Source: Tenuibacillus multivorans
GTDB taxonomy: Bacteria; Bacillota; Bacilli; Bacillales; Alkalibacillaceae
Direction of reading: 5' to 3'
DNA length: 64,000 bases
NCBI RefSeq assembly: GCF_900103915.1
Contig: NZ_FNIG01000002.1
Coordinates: 80,608-144,607 of the forward strand
The position numbers and the translations under genes were made by a program. Of the stretch, positions 9,772-17,389 are shown piece after piece. Each line of letters starts with the position of its first letter. Position 1 is the first letter of the stretch. Below the pieces are notes generated by a model. The model saw only the letters and a list, made by a program, of their open reading frames with translations, made no database searches and was not told the origin of the DNA.

Positions 9772-10551
9772 TTATGACCCACCCAAAATCCGCATTAGAT
9801 CTCTCATAGCAACTAGCATATAGTCAAACAAATTCGTGATTAAAACGTAAAAGAAACTAAAAAAGATTAATAAAACCGCAAAACTAACTAGTATTTTTAA
9901 TGGTAAGCCAACGACAAATACGTTAACCTGTGGGACAGTTCTTGCGATCATACCCAGGGCAATATCGACTAAAAACAGCATCCCAACGATTGGAATCGAC
10001 ATTTGAAAGGCAATCGCGAACATTTGCCCAAATGTCTTCATAATAAATTCCGGGAACGATTCACTTGAAATATTAATGAGTTCATTAATCTCGATAAATT
10101 GATAGCTATAATAAATCCCATCTAATAACAAATGATGAGCATCTGTAGCCACTAACAATAACAAGGTAAAAATATAAAAATACTGACCAATGATCGGGCT
10201 TTGTACACCGGTTTGTGGGTCTACGATATTGGCAATTGCAAACCCCATTTGGAAATCAATAAAGCCACCCGCAATCTGAACAGCTGAAAGAATAATATAA
10301 GCCAATAACCCAATGAATAGGCCAACTGTAATTTCTTTTAGTAGCAAAATGACAAAAAATCCATCGAATATGAGCACCGGTATATCAACAACGAAATACA
10401 TAACCCATGTTAAAAGAATGACAAACGCAACTCGGTGGTTCATCGGAATCGATCGATATGAAAAAAACGGAACCATCATAAAAAATCCAGATAATCTAGC
10501 AAATATTAATAGGATTCCGGGTAATCTAGTTAAATCTAAAGCTTCAATCAT
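9772..10551 (-). CDS. fliR: FliR export gate protein
   Basis: FliR is a membrane component of the FliPQR export channel. The 259-residue protein is very hydrophobic, with about six membrane segments starting at the N-terminal LARLSG-like stretch (FARLSGFFMMVPFFS) and the conserved QIAGGFIDFQMGF region in the middle. The length is normal. It sits between fliQ and flhB, one base after fliQ and 3 bases before flhB. Confidence 0.95.
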   Translation of the reverse strand: MIEALDLTRLPGILLIFARLSGFFMMVPFFSYRSIPMNHRVAFVILLTWVMYFVVDIPVLIFDGFFVILLLKEITVGLFIGLLAYIILSAVQIAGGFIDFQMGFAIANIVDPQTGVQSPIIGQYFYIFTLLLLVATDAHHLLLDGIYYSYQFIEINELINISSESFPEFIMKTFGQMFAIAFQMSIPIVGMLFLVDIALGMIARTVPQVNVFVVGLPLKILVSFAVLLIFFSFFYVLITNLFDYMLVAMRDLMRILGGS

Positions 10552-10552
10552 G

Positions 10553-10825
10553 TTAACCCACTACTCGACTTATGTTGTTAAAAATACTAATCGTAAACTC
10601 AATCATTCGTTGCAGCATCCAAGGCCCAAAAAAGACGATTCCAACAAATACAGCTATAATTTTTGGTATAAAGGCTAAGGTTTGTTCTTGAATCTGTGTC
10701 GTCGCTTGAAAAATACTAACTAACAGACCGACAGCCAGTGCTAGTAATAGGAGTGGACCTACCACGATTAAAATCGTATAAACCCCTTGTTCTGCTAAAG
10801 CTATAACTGTATCTGCACTCATCAT
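10553..10825 (-). CDS. fliQ: FliQ export gate protein
   Basis: FliQ is a small membrane subunit of the flagellar export channel, present in several copies around FliP. The 90-residue protein has two membrane helices (about residues 15-37 and 52-75) separated by the conserved SIFQATTQIQEQTLAFIPK loop. The length is typical. It is 11 bases downstream of fliP and 1 base upstream of fliR. Confidence 0.96.
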   Translation of the reverse strand: MMSADTVIALAEQGVYTILIVVGPLLLLALAVGLLVSIFQATTQIQEQTLAFIPKIIAVFVGIVFFGPWMLQRMIEFTISIFNNISRVVG

Positions 10826-10836
10826 TTACCTACTTT

Positions 10837-11505
10837 CTATGAAAAGCTTTCTAATAATGAATGGGTAATTAAATACCAACCGTCTACGATGACGAATAAC
10901 AAAATTTTAAATGGTAACGAAATCATAACAGGCGGTAACATCATCATACCCATCGACATTAATACACTCGCAACAGCCATATCAATTACTAGAAAAGGTA
11001 TAAATATCATAAATCCCATTTGAAAGGCTGTTTTTAATTCACTAATCGCAAAGGCTGGAATTAGAGAAGTTAATGGTATATCATTTACACTTTCAGGACG
11101 CTCAGCCCCTGAATAATCTAAAAATAGTGCCAAATCCTTTTGCCTCGTATGCTTCGACATAAACTCTTTAAAAGGTAAGGCCGCACGTTCATAAGCTTCG
11201 TCCAATGAAATTTCTTCATTGAACATCGGCTCTAATGCTTCATCGTAAACTTCCCCGAATGTCGGTGCCATAATAAAAAATGTTAAGAACAAGGCTAAAG
11301 CAATTAAAACTTGGTTCGGTGGCATTTGCTGTGTCGCCAAAGATGTTCGTACAAATCCTAGTACAATGACTATTCTTGTAAAACTCGTTAACAAGATTAA
11401 TAGACTAGGCGCTAACGTCAGAACGGTTAATAAGAGTAATAATTGTACAGCTGTTGATATGTTTTCAGGATCATTATTGGAAAAAAGAGAGACAAAATCA
11501 GCCAT
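10837..11505 (-). CDS. fliP: FliP export gate protein
   Basis: FliP forms the core of the flagellar export channel. I use the internal ATG at 11505 (MADFVSLFSNND). GAGG lies 6 bases upstream, and the family N-terminus agrees, whereas the ATG 12 bases further up has no ribosome binding site. The 222 residues include the signature LTSFTRIVIVLGFVRTSL and the MPPNQVLIALALFLTFFIM helix, then the last two helices with MGMMMLPPVMISLPFK. Many Bacillota FliP proteins, like this one, lack a long cleavable signal peptide. The start overlaps the fliO reading frame by 8 bases. Confidence 0.95.
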   Translation of the reverse strand: MADFVSLFSNNDPENISTAVQLLLLLTVLTLAPSLLILLTSFTRIVIVLGFVRTSLATQQMPPNQVLIALALFLTFFIMAPTFGEVYDEALEPMFNEEISLDEAYERAALPFKEFMSKHTRQKDLALFLDYSGAERPESVNDIPLTSLIPAFAISELKTAFQMGFMIFIPFLVIDMAVASVLMSMGMMMLPPVMISLPFKILLFVIVDGWYLITHSLLESFS

Positions 11506-12223
11506 CGTGATCCTCATTTCTATTTTGATAACGTTTTAACATTCTTTCTCGCGTGTTTTTCATCGATTGTAATTCAGATTGAAACTGACGTTTTGTTTCC
11601 TGCTCTTGATACGGATTCTTATGACGGTTTTGAAAGTTTTTTAATATTTTTTGAAAAGACATCGAATCCTGTTTGTTAACATCATAAGTCGATGTAATAT
11701 CCTCAATCGTACTAGGATCATCGATTTCAGTTATTAATTGAACATCTTCGCCTACCCCGATTAAATAGTACTGATTACCGACACGAATTATTTGAACTGA
11801 TTTATTAGAACCAAGCCCTAAACCACCAATATTCTCTAAAGAGCGACTCTGTTGATAGATTCGACTTCGTTTTTGTATAAACTTTAGTAAGAAGTAAATT
11901 AAAGCTAATACAAATATGAGCGCAACAATCATTTTGAGAAAATCTAAAAATAATGAACGATCTTCTTGTACAATTGGAGCGGATTCATTATCATCGGTGT
12001 TTCCTTCACTAGCAGGCTCCTCTTCTCCTACTCCTTCAGTTTCATCAGAAGGGTTTTCTCTAGAGCCTTCATCTGACACCGGCTCTTCTTGATTATCTTG
12101 TTGATTAAACCACTCATCAACATTGTCGCCATTATCCGTCATCGCATTGGAAGTTAACATCCAACTGGAGTGACATAACGTGATGACAAGCATAAGTATG
12201 ATTGCTTTAAGTAACTTTTTCAT
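11498..12223 (-). CDS. fliO: FliO/FliZ flagellar biosynthesis membrane protein
   Basis: FliO (called FliZ in Bacillus) assists assembly of the FliP pore. The 241 residues begin with a signal peptide (about 1-27, KKLLKAIILMLVITL). An acidic Glu/Asp/Asn-rich extracytoplasmic stretch (28-88) follows, then one membrane segment (about 95-115) and a cytoplasmic domain with GSNKSVQIIRVGNQYYLIGV, the FliO core. The tail is highly charged. The acidic ectodomain resembles that of the Bacillus protein rather than the short proteobacterial FliO. It lies directly between cheY and fliP, overlapping fliP. Confidence 0.9.
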   Translation of the reverse strand: MKKLLKAIILMLVITLCHSSWMLTSNAMTDNGDNVDEWFNQQDNQEEPVSDEGSRENPSDETEGVGEEEPASEGNTDDNESAPIVQEDRSLFLDFLKMIVALIFVLALIYFLLKFIQKRSRIYQQSRSLENIGGLGLGSNKSVQIIRVGNQYYLIGVGEDVQLITEIDDPSTIEDITSTYDVNKQDSMSFQKILKNFQNRHKNPYQEQETKRQFQSELQSMKNTRERMLKRYQNRNEDHDG

Positions 12224-12244
12224 GCGAACCTACCCTAACTGCGT

Positions 12245-12607
12245 TTATTCTAGTACCTTTTTAATAGCTTCAAGGACACGATCGGCCTGAAATGGCTTGA
12301 CAATAAAGTCTTTTGCACCGGCTTGAATGGCATCGATAACCATAGCTTGTTGACCCATAGCCGAGCACATGACCACTTTTGCCTCAGGGTCATCGCTAAC
12401 GATTTCCTTTAAGGCGGTAATGCCATCCTTTTCAGGCATCGTGATATCGAGTGTGACCAGGTCTGGGTTTAGCTCATTATATTTTTCTAGAGCTTGTACG
12501 CCATCTTCTGCTTCTCCTACAATCTCAAATCCATTCTTTTCCAAAATATCTTTAATCATCATGCGCATAAATGCAGCATCATCTACAACTAAAATTTTCT
12601 CTCCCAT
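12245..12607 (-). CDS. cheY: CheY chemotaxis response regulator
   Basis: CheY-P binds the motor switch to control rotation. The 120-residue single receiver domain has the acidic pocket Asp9/Asp10, the phosphorylation site Asp54 (LVTLDITMPEKDG), a switch Ser in VVMCSAMG and the Lys in FIVKPFQ. There is no output domain. As in Bacillus it sits inside the fla/che operon between fliY and fliO, next to its phosphatase FliY. A GGGGATC ribosome binding site precedes the ATG. Confidence 0.97.
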   Translation of the reverse strand: MGEKILVVDDAAFMRMMIKDILEKNGFEIVGEAEDGVQALEKYNELNPDLVTLDITMPEKDGITALKEIVSDDPEAKVVMCSAMGQQAMVIDAIQAGAKDFIVKPFQADRVLEAIKKVLE

Positions 12608-12622
12608 TATGATCCCCCTCTA

Positions 12623-13813
12623 TTATCTTAATTTTTTTAATCGATCGCTCTGGTTTAAAATATCTGTCACTCTAACACCAAAGTTTTCATCAATGACGAC
12701 TACTTCACCTTTAGCGATTAACTGATTATTGATCAGAATATCAACCGGCTCCCCAGCTAATTTATCAAGCTCTAAAATCGAACCTGTATTTAGTTCTAAA
12801 ATCTCTTTAATCGACTTTCTCGTTCTTCCAAGTTCTACTGAAATATTTAATGGAATATCCATCAATAATTCCAGGTTTCGATGCTCTTTTGATGTCACAT
12901 GAGAAGCATCTCTTGGAAACTCAGAAAATTGAGCGGATTCAACTGAATCTAAGGTATCTTGTTGTTCTTTATGACTACCCAATGCTTGAGCCTCACTTTG
13001 CTGTAATTGTGGTTCAACTGCTTCTTGTTGTTTAGCAGGTGCAGGTTCACTCGCTTCACCCTGATCGTCAACAGAATCTGCAAATTCTTGAGAATCTGCT
13101 GTAAGAATTTGTTTAACATAGTCTTTTGTAAAGTCAATTGGCATTAATTGCATAATGCTAGAATCAATTAAGTCTCCAACCTTTAGCTGGAAAGAAGCCT
13201 TAACAAAATGATCCTCGTTTGGAATGTAATCCATTCCCTCACCTGTTTTAACATCAAAAACTAATGTTTTAGGAGGTGAGATATCGACTTTTTTGTTAAA
13301 AACAGATGACATACTAGTGGCTGCAGAGCCCATCATTTGGTTCATCGCTTCCTGGACAGCACTTAACTGTATTTCTCCCAATTCTTCGTTAGGATTGGTT
13401 CCATCCCCACCTAACATAAGATCAGCAATAATCGCTGCATCATGGTTTTTAATAATAAATAGATTAAATCCTTCGAACCCATCCGTGTAATCAACGATCA
13501 CGGCTACATGCGGCGTTGGGAATTCATCTGTTAGGTTATGGTTACCAACCATACCAACAGTCGGTGTTGTAATTTCTACCTTCTGATTCAATAACGTTGA
13601 TAAGGTCGTGGCTGAACTTCCAAACGAAATATTCCCTAATTCACCGATGGCATCCACTTCCATTGTCGAAAAGTGATCTTCCAATGGGGGACTGTCTGTT
13701 TGTACGGATTGATTCGATGCACTTGATTCAGATTCTGCTGAATCATCGCCCTGTCCTCCACTTAATAAGGCATCTATTTCTTCTTGGGACAGCATATCGT
13801 CTTTATTGCTCAT
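12623..13813 (-). CDS. fliY: FliY motor switch protein and CheY-P phosphatase
   Basis: FliY combines a CheC-like phosphatase domain with a FliN-like switch domain and hydrolyses CheY-P at the motor. The N-terminal LSQEEIDALLSGG peptide is shared with FliM. CheC-type helices follow (AIGELGNISFGSSATTL and AVQEAMNQMMGSAATS), then a Gln/Glu-rich linker around residues 255-305, then the SpoA/FliN domain (LLMDIPLNISVELGRT to DILNQSDRLKKLR). Of several in-frame ATGs, I chose the one 6 bases after GGGGGG (MSNKDD). It begins inside the 3' end of fliM; the next ATG upstream is equally possible. Confidence 0.94.
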   Translation of the reverse strand: MSNKDDMLSQEEIDALLSGGQGDDSAESESSASNQSVQTDSPPLEDHFSTMEVDAIGELGNISFGSSATTLSTLLNQKVEITTPTVGMVGNHNLTDEFPTPHVAVIVDYTDGFEGFNLFIIKNHDAAIIADLMLGGDGTNPNEELGEIQLSAVQEAMNQMMGSAATSMSSVFNKKVDISPPKTLVFDVKTGEGMDYIPNEDHFVKASFQLKVGDLIDSSIMQLMPIDFTKDYVKQILTADSQEFADSVDDQGEASEPAPAKQQEAVEPQLQQSEAQALGSHKEQQDTLDSVESAQFSEFPRDASHVTSKEHRNLELLMDIPLNISVELGRTRKSIKEILELNTGSILELDKLAGEPVDILINNQLIAKGEVVVIDENFGVRVTDILNQSDRLKKLR

Positions 13814-14798
13814 CATCTTCCCCCCTAAATTCATCGATTATTTGAACCGCTAAGCTTTGCTTACGCTTACCCGGCTGCACATAAAACTTCGGTTCCTCAT
13901 TGGCCATTAATAATAATGGATCATCAATTTTTTGATTTAAAGCAATGACATCGTTATGAGCGAGATTTAAAAACTCTTCTATTGAAATAGTAGACTGGCC
14001 GAGTAATACTTTGGCATCCAGTTCCACATGTTTAATATTTTTCGATAACCGATCATAATGCTCTGGTTTTATCTCTTTAATCTGATTTTGCATCCAATAA
14101 TGCATAGACAACTTAGAAATAATCGGTTCTAAAACGATATGTGGGATACAAATATTAATCATCCCTGTTGATTCACCAACCGTTGTATTCATCGTAATTA
14201 CAACTACAGTTTCGTTTGGTGAAACTAGCTGAACAAATTGTGGGTTAACCTCTAAATCCTCAAGGGCTGTATCAATTTCAACCATTGATTCCCAAGCTTC
14301 TTCTAAAGATTGCATCAAGCTCTCAAACGTACGACTCATAATACGAGATTCAATTTCCGTTAAATTTTCAATCTTATTCATTCCGTTCCCTTTTCCGCCC
14401 AACGTCCGGTCGAGGATGGAATAACCGATATTAGGATTAACTTCAAATAATAGCCTTCCTTCTAACGGAGATACGGAAAAGATATTAAGAATCGTTCGTT
14501 TCGGAACCGAGCGAATAAATTCTTCATAAGGAATTTGTTCAACCGAAACTAAGGATATATTGACAAATGTCCTTAGCTGCGCCGATAAGGCCGATGTCAT
14601 TAAACGAGCAAAGTTTTCATGTATTCTTGTTAAGCCTCTAATTTGGTCTTTAGAAAACCTCAAGGCCCTTTTAAAATCATAAACCTTTACTTTTTGTTCA
14701 GTTTCTTCTTGTTTTAATTCATCTGCATCCATTTCACCACTTGAAATGGCGGAGAGCAGTGCGTCTATTTCCCCTTGGGATAAAACATCTTCTGACAA
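13803..14798 (-). CDS. fliM: FliM motor switch protein
   Basis: FliM is the C-ring subunit that binds CheY-P. The most likely start is the TTG at 14798, giving SEDVLSQGEIDALLSAI. It is preceded by GGGGGTGA at good spacing and agrees with the family N-terminus. An ATG 15 bases upstream has no ribosome binding site. The 331-residue protein has the N-terminal CheY-P binding peptide (LSQGEIDALLS), the middle CheC-like domain beginning at YDFKRALRFSKDQ, with NPQFVQLVSPNETVV, and a C-terminal SpoA domain. It overlaps fliY by 11 bases. Confidence 0.95.
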   Translation of the reverse strand: MSEDVLSQGEIDALLSAISSGEMDADELKQEETEQKVKVYDFKRALRFSKDQIRGLTRIHENFARLMTSALSAQLRTFVNISLVSVEQIPYEEFIRSVPKRTILNIFSVSPLEGRLLFEVNPNIGYSILDRTLGGKGNGMNKIENLTEIESRIMSRTFESLMQSLEEAWESMVEIDTALEDLEVNPQFVQLVSPNETVVVITMNTTVGESTGMINICIPHIVLEPIISKLSMHYWMQNQIKEIKPEHYDRLSKNIKHVELDAKVLLGQSTISIEEFLNLAHNDVIALNQKIDDPLLLMANEEPKFYVQPGKRKQSLAVQIIDEFRGEDDEQ

Positions 14799-14832
14799 AT
14801 CAATCACCCCCATACCGGAGAGTTAGTCTTGA

Positions 14833-15261
14833 TCAAGGCTGTAATACTTTTTCAACGATCACAACATCAGTAACAAGACCATCTTCTAATATTTGATTGA
14901 GTTTTAGTTTAAGAGATTCTTCAACATTTTCTAATCCTGAACGAAAATCATTTGTTTCTTTAACCGTTAATGTTTTTATTATCGCGTTTTTGAGTTGAAA
15001 ACTTTCGCCTTTTTGTAAATATTCCATAGCATCTTCTTCGTCCGTAATGATTCGGAATCTTATTTTGACAAATGTGCCATCCGATAAATCGGTGGTTATC
15101 TCTTCTGTTTCGAATGAGTTTTCAACTTTTTCATCAATTGATGGTTCTGCAGCCTCAACATTAGACGAATCAAGATATAAGAGAGCGATAATGGCTACAA
15201 CACCAACTAGAGTTAAGGTGATCAATGAAGTCATCATGATTTTAACTGGTCTACTCATCAT
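14833..15261 (-). CDS. fliL: FliL basal-body membrane protein
   Basis: FliL is a single-pass membrane protein around the motor that supports stator function. The 142 residues have an N-terminal membrane helix (about 8-29) and an extracytoplasmic domain with the typical [18 protein letters not shown] and the late LKLKLNQIL segments. The length is normal for Bacillus. Two adjacent ATGs (15261, 15258) could start it. It overlaps the 3' end of flbD by 11 bases and precedes fliM. Confidence 0.92.
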   Translation of the reverse strand: MMSRPVKIMMTSLITLTLVGVVAIIALLYLDSSNVEAAEPSIDEKVENSFETEEITTDLSDGTFVKIRFRIITDEEDAMEYLQKGESFQLKNAIIKTLTVKETNDFRSGLENVEESLKLKLNQILEDGLVTDVVIVEKVLQP

Positions 15262-15469
15262 CCATCACTTCTTTCCTTACTAGGTTTACTAAACCTATTT
15301 TTTGATAAAACGCATTGACTAAATCGATAACCTCCGGAACTGATTCTTTAACAAAGTGTTTTTTCCCATTTGTTAACGTGATTGTTGTATCCGGTAAAGA
15401 TTCTATCTTTTCAATGTATAAGGCATTGATGACAAACTGTTGATTATTTAATCGAGTTACATAAATCAT
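15251..15469 (-). CDS. flbD: FlbD/SwrD family protein
   Basis: This is a 72-residue FlbD-family protein (SwrD in B. subtilis, required for full motor power in swarming). The conserved N-terminus [19 protein letters not shown] and the [13 protein letters not shown] segment support both the family and the ATG used. Unusually there is no Shine-Dalgarno sequence just before this ATG. The nearest one, GGGAGG at 15503-15508, is 33 bases upstream and is separated from the start by a perfect 8-bp hairpin (15478-15499). See the separate entry. The gene lies between flgE and fliL. Confidence 0.9.
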   Translation of the reverse strand: MIYVTRLNNQQFVINALYIEKIESLPDTTITLTNGKKHFVKESVPEVIDLVNAFYQKIGLVNLVRKEVMDDE

Positions 15470-15508
15470 AATGGGACAGGGGCTGCCATATCAGCCCCTA
15501 TACCTCCC
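15470..15508 (-). promoter_or_regulatory. Hairpin between Shine-Dalgarno and start of flbD
   Basis: In the minus-strand RNA, GGGAGG (15503-15508) follows the flgE stop. It is followed by a hairpin with arms AGGGGCTG and CAGCCCCT (15492-15499 and 15478-15485) and a 6-base loop, then 8 bases to the flbD ATG. Folding the hairpin reduces the effective spacing from 33 to 11 bases. The outer GGGA and TCCC could pair as well and instead hide the site. There is no U-tract, so it does not look like a terminator. Function is inferred. Confidence 0.5.
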
Positions 15509-15512
15509 TTAC

Positions 15513-16451
15513 TTATCGTTTTAAGTTGACGAGTTCTTGAAGGATTTCATCTGATGTTGTAATAACTCTTGTATTCGCTTGGAATCCACGTTGAGCTGTG
15601 ATCATTTCTGTGAATTCCTCCGCTAAGTCAACGTTGGACATTTCTAATGCACCTGCGAAAACACCGCCAACACCTTCAGTACCTGGTGCGTATAAGTCAG
15701 CATACTCATCAAAGTTGCCATCTCCATCTGTCACAACACCTGCATTGTTTGTCATTTTATATAGATTGCTACCTACTTTTTCTAAACCTCCTGGATTTGA
15801 AAAATTAGCGAGCATTACTTGACCAGCAACTTTAGCCTGTCCATCGGCATCAACATAGTTGACTGCACCATCACCACTGATGCTAAAGCTTTGAGCATCT
15901 TCGGGGATTTTGATCCGGCCTGTTTCATCAGCTAACTCACTTAATTCTTCTGCTTGTCCAGTACTACTATCTATTTCTTCATCATAATCACCTACTAAAT
16001 ATTGTCCATTTGGATTAACAATATAACCATCATCATCTAAATAAAAGTTCCCAGCACGTGTAAAGCTAACATTATCATCTTCAAGGTCTATAGAATCAGT
16101 AGTTCCACCACTCGTTTTCTCAGCAACGACAAACATGCCATCACCTTCTATCGCAAGATCTAACGGACGATTCGTTGTTTGACGGTTCCCTTGCGTATGA
16201 ATATTATCAATACTTCCCGTTGATACACCTAAACCAACCTGCATGGGGTTACGACCCCCTAAAATAGTTTCTCCATCATCTTGAACCGGTGCAGTCGCTG
16301 CTTGCATAGTTTGGCTCATTAAATCCGAAAACGTTAATCGACCCTTTTTATATCCGAACGTATTAACATTGGCAATATTATTTGATACAACATCTAATTT
16401 CGTTTGGAATCCTCCCATTCCAGAGATTCCGGTATACATTGAACGTAGCAT
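15513..16451 (-). CDS. flgE: FlgE flagellar hook protein
   Basis: This is the hook protein of the Bacillus type, named flgG in older annotations. The 312-residue sequence starts MLRSMYTGISGMGGFQTKLDV with the rod/hook family signature VSNNIANVNTFGYKK, followed by LDLAIEGDGMFVV. It ends with the conserved C-terminal helix (SNVDLAEEFTEMITAQRGFQ to LQELVNLKR). The middle region has an acidic Asp/Ser/Glu insertion around residues 115-175, making it somewhat longer than the 264-residue B. subtilis protein. It follows flgD and the small flagellar operon protein. Confidence 0.95.
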   Translation of the reverse strand: MLRSMYTGISGMGGFQTKLDVVSNNIANVNTFGYKKGRLTFSDLMSQTMQAATAPVQDDGETILGGRNPMQVGLGVSTGSIDNIHTQGNRQTTNRPLDLAIEGDGMFVVAEKTSGGTTDSIDLEDDNVSFTRAGNFYLDDDGYIVNPNGQYLVGDYDEEIDSSTGQAEELSELADETGRIKIPEDAQSFSISGDGAVNYVDADGQAKVAGQVMLANFSNPGGLEKVGSNLYKMTNNAGVVTDGDGNFDEYADLYAPGTEGVGGVFAGALEMSNVDLAEEFTEMITAQRGFQANTRVITTSDEILQELVNLKR

Positions 16452-16533
16452 TTAAACATTTCTCCTCTCATTTTATAAGTTGTGTACTGCATCCATCGGT
16501 CAGCAGTACGAAGGCCTCCAATTTGGTCCAGCC

Positions 16534-16905
16534 TTAATCTTGTAAAATAATCGTTCCATTCACATTGGTTACTAATTGATCTTCAGCTTCATTTCGGTCC
16601 ATCGCTGTAATAATCGTATTGTTCTTCGTACTTGCGACTAATACAGCATCGCGTAATACGATCACTGAATCTGTAACACCTTTTTGTTTTGCTTCATTCA
16701 TTTTACTTGTGATTTGTTGCCATTTTTGCTCATCAATTTGAATACTTCGTTCATTCAAGCGCTGTTGAGCATGCTTACTAACTTTAATGTCTTGACTAGC
16801 TTGTTCTAGAAAGCTTTTAAACGACTTTGTCGGTGCTTCATTTTTCGTAACAGGCTTCGGATTTAAGGGTAAAGGCTGATGTATTGGATTAATTTTGTTG
16901 TTCAT
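16534..16905 (-). CDS. Small flagellar operon protein (TIGR02530-type)
   Basis: This 123-residue protein belongs to the family commonly called flagellar operon protein, found between flgD and flgE in many Bacillota. The core is the stretch with SKHAQQRLNERSI, then VTDSVIVLRDAVLVAS and TAMDRNEA near the C-terminus; the first 40 residues are low-complexity, rich in Pro, Asn and Lys. The start at 16905 (MNNKINPIHQ) follows GAGGTGG at 6 bases and overlaps the end of flgD by 17 bases. The biochemical role is not established; its position suggests hook assembly. Confidence 0.8.
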   Translation of the reverse strand: MNNKINPIHQPLPLNPKPVTKNEAPTKSFKSFLEQASQDIKVSKHAQQRLNERSIQIDEQKWQQITSKMNEAKQKGVTDSVIVLRDAVLVASTKNNTIITAMDRNEAEDQLVTNVNGTIILQD

Positions 16906-17386
16906 CTGTACCCACCTCAGTTTCCTCAGTTGTTGATGATTCTTCCGTTGCACCCTCTGACGCTTCCGTTACTTGGTAAGCGTTAAGGGCATTAACCAAG
17001 TCACCATTTTCCATGCTTAAAAAAATGTTCTGACCCTCTCGTTTTACGGAAACAACTTGCGATTGACTCTCCTCAATCTCTCCTTCTTCATTTTCTAGAA
17101 CATAACTCACTTCTTTCCCAATCAAATTCGAATATTGTAGGAAGTTCGTGTTATTTTGCTGCTGAAACATCTTTTCAAAATTACTTGAAAGATTAGTCAA
17201 TTGCTCAAGTTGAGAGAAAGATGCCATCTGATTGACAAATGCTTTATTATCCATTGGTGATAAAGGATCTTGGTTTTGAAGCTGTGTCATGAGAATTTTT
17301 AAGAAGGCGTCTTTATTAAGGCTAGATCCTCCCTCTCGTACTTGGTTTTGATTAGATAAGTACAATGAGCTGTCTTCAACCTTCAA
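16889..17386 (-). CDS. flgD: FlgD hook-cap scaffold protein
   Basis: FlgD caps the growing hook and is required for hook assembly. The 165-residue protein shows the conserved N-terminal export and assembly segment LNKDAFLKILMTQLQNQDPLSPMDNKAFV followed by QMASFSQLEQL, and a region with NLIGKEVSYVLENEEG. It ends with a short acidic Thr/Glu tail. It is smaller than the proteobacterial FlgD (about 220) but typical for Bacillus, where it was called ylxG. It follows fliK by 3 bases and overlaps the next gene. Confidence 0.92.
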   Translation of the reverse strand: MKVEDSSLYLSNQNQVREGGSSLNKDAFLKILMTQLQNQDPLSPMDNKAFVNQMASFSQLEQLTNLSSNFEKMFQQQNNTNFLQYSNLIGKEVSYVLENEEGEIEESQSQVVSVKREGQNIFLSMENGDLVNALNAYQVTEASEGATEESSTTEETEVGTDEQQN

Positions 17387-17389
17387 CCG

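Noticed and set aside
12949-13137. Minus-strand 62-codon frame inside fliY
   Set aside because: It lies in another frame of the low-complexity Gln/Glu linker of fliY and has no independent support.
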